Assembly (NCBI RefSeq): GCF_003576645.1
Contig: NC_044924.1
Span: 27,865,064-27,929,063 of the forward strand
Reading direction: 5' to 3'
Length of the DNA: 64,000 bases
Source: Ipomoea triloba
Taxonomy: Eukaryota; Streptophyta; Magnoliopsida; Solanales; Convolvulaceae
Position numbers and translations under genes: made by a program. Of the stretch, positions 59,582 to 64,000 are shown piece by piece. Below the pieces are notes generated by a model. The model was not told the origin of the DNA. It saw nothing but the letters and a program-made list of their open reading frames with translations, and searched no databases. Each line of letters starts with the position of its first letter. The first letter of the stretch is position 1.

Positions 59582-60276
59582 GAGCATTTCTCAAATTAAG
59601 GGTGTGTTTGGTTCATACATGCGAATCGGAATTGAAATGTGAATCAAATATCTAGTATTGGTAATGGGAATTGGTTAAAGTATTTTCAGTATTTTGATAG
59701 TAGGGTGAAATTGGAATGATTATCAATATTGATGTTTGATTATTTATGAATTATGACCTATAATAGGAATAAATATTTTAAAAATTCAAAAACAAAAAAA
59801 TCAAAGCAATTAATCCTAATATAATGACATCCAAAGCACTAATATGAACAAAAAAAAAATTAAAACAAAAATCTAAAAAAACTAATCCAAAACTTACAAA
59901 ACCATATTACTAATAAGCTAGATGGAATGATACCGATTTTTAATTAGACAATAAAATTTTTAATTGGAGTGATAATCAAATCCCATAATTATGTTTTAAA
60001 AAGTTATCAACCGAAATATGATTTTGATTATCATTCTTAGTGTGTAAACTCATAAACTAGCACACCCTAATATAATTTTCATCAAGTTAATGCGTGGTCA
60101 CATATTGTTAATGATCTTGTTTGGTAGAATCCCAAATTTTTTAGTACTGATTTGTTGGTTTAGGGAACAAAATATTATCCAGGGTGGAATAGAATAACGT
60201 AGTAAATGCAACAAAGCATTTGTTGAAACAAACGATAAACATTCTAAACGATTTTAGTTTACGACTGTGAACATAT
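59582..60276. other. AT-rich intergenic DNA
   Basis: No gene recognised. GTGTGTTTGGTTCATACAT at 59603 with TCATAAACTAGCACACCC at 60050 could be the ends of a diverged GGGTGTGTTTGG-type MITE (59600-60070). Confidence 0.45.
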
Positions 60277-60350
60277 GACCGCATAGCGCAGTGGATTAGC
60301 GCGTTTGACTTCGGATCAAAAGGTCGTGGGTTCGACTCCCACTGTGGTCG
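60277..60350 (+). tRNA. tRNA-Arg (anticodon TCG)
   Basis: A full cloverleaf can be drawn. Acceptor stem GACCGCA pairs with TGTGGTC, with one G-T wobble. The D arm has GCGC...GCGC. The anticodon stem TTTGA/TCAAA closes a loop CTTCGGA with anticodon TCG, which reads CGA codons. The T arm is GTGGG TTCGACT CCCAC and the discriminator base is G. Box A (TAGCGCAGTGG) and box B (GGTTCGACTCC) are intact. T-run terminators follow at 60350-60364. No intron. It looks functional. Confidence 0.95.
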
Positions 60351-60364
60351 TTTAACGTTATTTT

Positions 60365-60797
60365 CCTTAAGAAAAGCCTTAAATATAAACTCTTCCCAAA
60401 CTATATTATTATTAACTGCAAAAAAAAAAAAATCCCAAATAAAGTTAAAATTTGTAATATTAATTGTATTTAGTTATATTTATGAATATAATTATGGTTT
60501 GGTGGTCAGATTAGTGTTTTGGTAAGATGGATTGAACTAAGGAAAATGAAGGGCTTCTTAATAAGATATTTTGAGGCTTAAAATGAACCAATAAATTAGT
60601 ATTTTTAATAAATAAAAAAAAATAATTGTGACTTTTGAGTACAATTTTAGACTTTACATCGCATGGGTATGGTCCCAACATATTGATTTGTAGTGACTTG
60701 AATAAGATTTGTATTTGAACTATAATGGTGTTTAGTAAGAAGTTTTTAATAATTTATAATTTATAATTCTTTTTATTCAAGTTTTAATAAATTTTAT
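60365..60797. other. AT-rich intergenic DNA
   Basis: No feature recognised. Confidence 0.5.
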
Positions 60798-61109
60798 AGA
60801 AGCCAAAAGAATGACAGGCAACCATGCAAGTACAAGGGTGTTGGTTCCTCGGATAACTATGACTCATCCAGATCCCAGTCGTCCAAGTTCAATAGAAGAC
60901 AATTCTCGATAATGTCGTCATATGCAATGACCATTAATGAAAGTCAAGGTCAAGCGTTATCAAACGTGGGGTTGTTACTAAAGAAATCAGTATTTGTTCA
61001 CGGTCAATTGTATGTTGTTGCTTCAAAAGTTAGTATTCCAAAGGGTTTCAAAATTTTAATTTGTTGTGAGTTAAAAAAATTTTGGACTTTAACCACTAAT
61101 GTGGTTTAG
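60798..61109 (+). pseudogene. Helitron helicase C-terminal fragment
   Basis: The sequence first reads AKRMTGNHAS and VLVPRITMTHPD, then after one frame change RRQFSIM, SYAMTINESQGQALSNVGLL, VFVHGQLYVVASKVS and GFKILIC, ending before TAG at 61107-61109. These are the last motifs (V and VI regions) of the PIF1-like helicase of plant Helitrons, which unwinds DNA in rolling-circle transposition. The conserved SYAMTINKSQGQ and SHGQLYVAxSR have E for K and V for H/A changes. Only about 100 codons remain, so it is a fragment. I could not find a CTRR end with hairpin downstream. Confidence 0.85.
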
Positions 61110-61345
61110 TTTTTAATCTTAACTATAATAAAGCAAAATCGTGGAGTGAAAATTCCCGCCAAAATTCGTGGATCATCGTGTATATCCATGACAAAATGAC
61201 AGTATTCATTTTTGCATACACAAAGTGACTACAAGTTTACAGTGTATATCCAGTTATCCACTGTCAAAATAAACAAAAATATCACTTTTAGTCTAACAAA
61301 AATGATAGTACTAAATAATGTTGACTTCTGTGCTTGTTATCCTTA

Positions 61346-62850
61346 TCACTCATTTGTGAGTTGGTGTGGGTCTACACCAACATGGCTACAATCACCAAAC
61401 GATTCAAAATCCATATCACTTTGAGTTAAAATATTTGGCTCTATCAAATTTGCACAATCTTCATTTGAGTCCCGTATAAATTCAAGTTCTGTCATTGAGT
61501 CTTGATCAACTATTGGAATATTGCTCCTAACTCTTTTCCTTGGTTTCATTTGCATTTTAAACAAAAAGAAATGAACAAAAGTATGTAAAAGTATTGATTA
61601 TAACTATTAATAAACAATAGTACATGTTTTTGTTTAGTTTTTGGATTTTCTGGACAGCTCCTACACTTGTGACCTTGTTTTTTGAGTTAACAGTACATGC
61701 CCAAGAACAAGTCCAAAGTGCATCTTTAATAGCCTTCCCATGAAAACCAACAACTTTCATATTTCCATAGAGGTGTCTTACACAAAATCTATGTTCTACT
61801 CTTGGTAAAACTATGTGAAAAGCAGGAATTAGTCCTTTTTGTTTATCTGAAATTAATGTAAACTGATGCTCAGATTCTTCATTAATTCTCAAATCTTCTT
61901 TCAGCAGTTGTAAAAACCAACACCATGCTTCCTTTGTTTCACTCTCAACAATAGCATATGCCAAAGGAAAAATACTATCATTTGCATCTATTCCTACTAC
62001 AATAAGCATCTGACCTCCAATAGCAGTTTTCAAATGGCAGCCATCTACACCTACAATTGGTCTGCAATATTGAAATCCTTGCTTGCACCCCTCCCAACAT
62101 ATATGCATCCTTAGAAACCTTTGTTGTCCACTAAGCTCAGTGAAATCACTCAATTTCACCACACAAGTTGACAAAGGGTTAGTTCTTTTAATTTCTTCCA
62201 CATAACTTCAAAGCTTGCTGAATTTTTCTTCTTCATCCCTTTGGATTATCTTCTTAGCCTTTGCAAGTGCTCTATATGCCAGCCTTTTAGACAAATGAAA
62301 TCCCTCATCACCGCATACATTCTTCCTAAAACGTTCCATATTCCATTCTTCATGAGCTTGAATTTCTTTCTTCCACCTCTTGGCTACCTTTGTAGAATTA
62401 ACTAGTTGGTTCTCAAACATCCAAGCACAAAAATCATGTTTAGCCTTAATACCCAGAATCCTCCAAGACAAAGCATTCTTTACTTTTCTAAGGCTTATTT
62501 TCCATGGAAAACCTTCACTTTTGCACTTAACTATGAACCTTTCTTTATCATTTTTGACAGATTTTAAATCTTTTCCATTTTTAAAAGCATAATTATGGAC
62601 AGCTTCCTTAAATTCCTGCATACTAGCAAAAGTCATTCCTAAAGTAAATGTAGGATCTTTCATCTCAGTAACTGCCCTAAAAGTAGGTCATTTACCCCCT
62701 TCACTATCTCCATCAGACTCTACTTCCACTATAGATGCATCATTAGATACGTTTGGTTCAACAAAGACTTTGTCCCAAGCAGTACTATCATTGTAGTCAT
62801 TCTTATAGTCAGGAGATTCATTGTGAGAACTTTCACCATCTGTTTAAGAG
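61346..62850 (-). pseudogene. MULE transposase (MURA-like), broken
   Basis: Reading leftwards: an acidic N-terminal segment (62850-62690), stop TGA near 62685, then a MuDR-type N-terminal domain (62663-62208, with FASMQEFKEAVHNYAFKNGK and CKSEGFPWKI), TGA at 62207-62205, and in the same frame the MULE catalytic region (to about 61680). The latter has IVGVDGCHLK (first Asp), GIDANDSIFPLAYAIVESET with WCWFL, LISDKQKGLIPA (second Asp) and HRFCVRHLYGN. After CTVN the SWIM zinc finger is missing and, in another frame, a zinc-knuckle-like KKQGHKCRSCPENP appears (about 61675-61630). A last exon 61560-61346 gives a basic start and acidic end. Such enzymes cut and move MULEs; this copy has two in-frame stops and an internal deletion. 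Confidence 0.87.
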
Positions 62851-62873
62851 AATGTAATGGATTGATAAAGATT

Positions 62874-62877
<4 letters not shown>

Positions 62878-62950
<73 letters not shown>
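62878..62950. repeat. (AT)n microsatellite bordering an assembly gap
   Basis: About 36 units, then the gap; a matching tract resumes at 63690-63758. Confidence 0.95.
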
Positions 62951-63689
62951 NNNNNNNNNNNNNNNNNNNNNNNNNNNNNNNNNNNNNNNNNNNNNNNNNN
63001 NNNNNNNNNNNNNNNNNNNNNNNNNNNNNNNNNNNNNNNNNNNNNNNNNNNNNNNNNNNNNNNNNNNNNNNNNNNNNNNNNNNNNNNNNNNNNNNNNNNN
63101 NNNNNNNNNNNNNNNNNNNNNNNNNNNNNNNNNNNNNNNNNNNNNNNNNNNNNNNNNNNNNNNNNNNNNNNNNNNNNNNNNNNNNNNNNNNNNNNNNNNN
63201 NNNNNNNNNNNNNNNNNNNNNNNNNNNNNNNNNNNNNNNNNNNNNNNNNNNNNNNNNNNNNNNNNNNNNNNNNNNNNNNNNNNNNNNNNNNNNNNNNNNN
63301 NNNNNNNNNNNNNNNNNNNNNNNNNNNNNNNNNNNNNNNNNNNNNNNNNNNNNNNNNNNNNNNNNNNNNNNNNNNNNNNNNNNNNNNNNNNNNNNNNNNN
63401 NNNNNNNNNNNNNNNNNNNNNNNNNNNNNNNNNNNNNNNNNNNNNNNNNNNNNNNNNNNNNNNNNNNNNNNNNNNNNNNNNNNNNNNNNNNNNNNNNNNN
63501 NNNNNNNNNNNNNNNNNNNNNNNNNNNNNNNNNNNNNNNNNNNNNNNNNNNNNNNNNNNNNNNNNNNNNNNNNNNNNNNNNNNNNNNNNNNNNNNNNNNN
63601 NNNNNNNNNNNNNNNNNNNNNNNNNNNNNNNNNNNNNNNNNNNNNNNNNNNNNNNNNNNNNNNNNNNNNNNNNNNNNNNNNNNNNNNNN
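62951..63689. other. Assembly gap (739 N)
   Basis: Unknown bases. Both sides are (AT)n, so the gap is probably an unresolved AT-repeat, perhaps with an element inside. Confidence 1.
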
Positions 63690-63758
<69 letters not shown>

Positions 63759-63761
<3 letters not shown>

Positions 63762-64000
63762 ACTGCATATTATGACCTAGTCAAAAAAATACAACTACTA
63801 ACTACTGCATATACATACTACACGAACAATCGAACACTACACATACACACTATAATAACAACCCATAAACAAATATTTAATATCTCACGAACTTACCGTA
63901 TTGCGAAGTTATTTATTCAATTGGATGAGGACCCATTGCAAAGCTTTGAATCCTAGGATTAAGAACTCCAGGTTTGTTCAATTTTTGCTTCTATCAAGAA
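63759..64000. other. Unassigned right edge
   Basis: AT-rich with CTACTGCATAT repeated at 63761 and 63802. A splice-acceptor- or UTR-like stretch for the MULE gene upstream exon is possible, but nothing is clear. Confidence 0.4.

Noticed and set aside
60798..61340. Complete Helitron
   Set aside because: Only the last 100 codons of the helicase are present and I saw no 5' TC end or 3' hairpin-CTRR end.
61212..61424. 70-codon plus-strand frame
   Set aside because: Partly antisense to the last exon of the MULE transposase and lacks motifs.

Overview
This is a stretch of plant nuclear DNA, almost certainly from a eudicot. It is AT-rich and holds intron-containing genes with GT-AG boundaries, an EIN3/EIL ethylene transcription factor, a nuclear tRNA-Arg, and a dense population of plant transposon families (Ty1/copia, MULE, hAT, PIF/Harbinger, CACTA, Stowaway, LINE, Helitron, SINE-like). 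I cannot name the species. There are no operons, CRISPR arrays or bacterial features.

Only two host protein genes are convincing. At the left edge (3-1123, + strand) are the last three exons of a CPBP/CAAX-type intramembrane protease. All three active-site motifs survive, and the first is split across a splice junction. At 30866-32683 (- strand) is a complete EIN3/EIL coding region of 605 codons in one exon, with a 5'UTR intron (32705-33510) and a promoter carrying a TATA-like box and a GCC-box. A tRNA-Arg(UCG) lies at 60277-60350.

Most of the rest is transposable elements, often nested. From 2165 to 15828 a degenerate + strand copia element is split by a - strand copia element (2673-15097). 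That element carries a PIF/Harbinger element containing a 860-bp (AG)n tract, a 1.1-kb MULE, and a non-autonomous LTR element (9963-14658). One LTR of the latter holds a Pack-MULE-like element (11576-14486) with a captured protein disulfide isomerase, and that gene copy is split in turn by a solo LTR (12694-13986). Matching target-site duplications support most layers.

From 20134 to 30258 the DNA is a direct tandem segmental duplication, decorated differently in each copy; one MULE insertion has its empty site preserved in the other copy. From 33.9 to 52.9 kb the sequence is AT-rich intergenic DNA with many short foldback elements, two PIF/Harbinger or LTR insertions and a copia gag-protease relic. 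From 52966 to 56439 is a CACTA element. From 57.1 kb on come two LINE tails (one interrupted by a hAT element), the tRNA, a Helitron helicase fragment and a broken MULE transposase gene, then a 739-base assembly gap inside an (AT)n tract.

Transposons were called by reading termini and target duplications by eye. Superfamily assignments follow known rules (TSD length and TIR sequence) and were not checked against any database.
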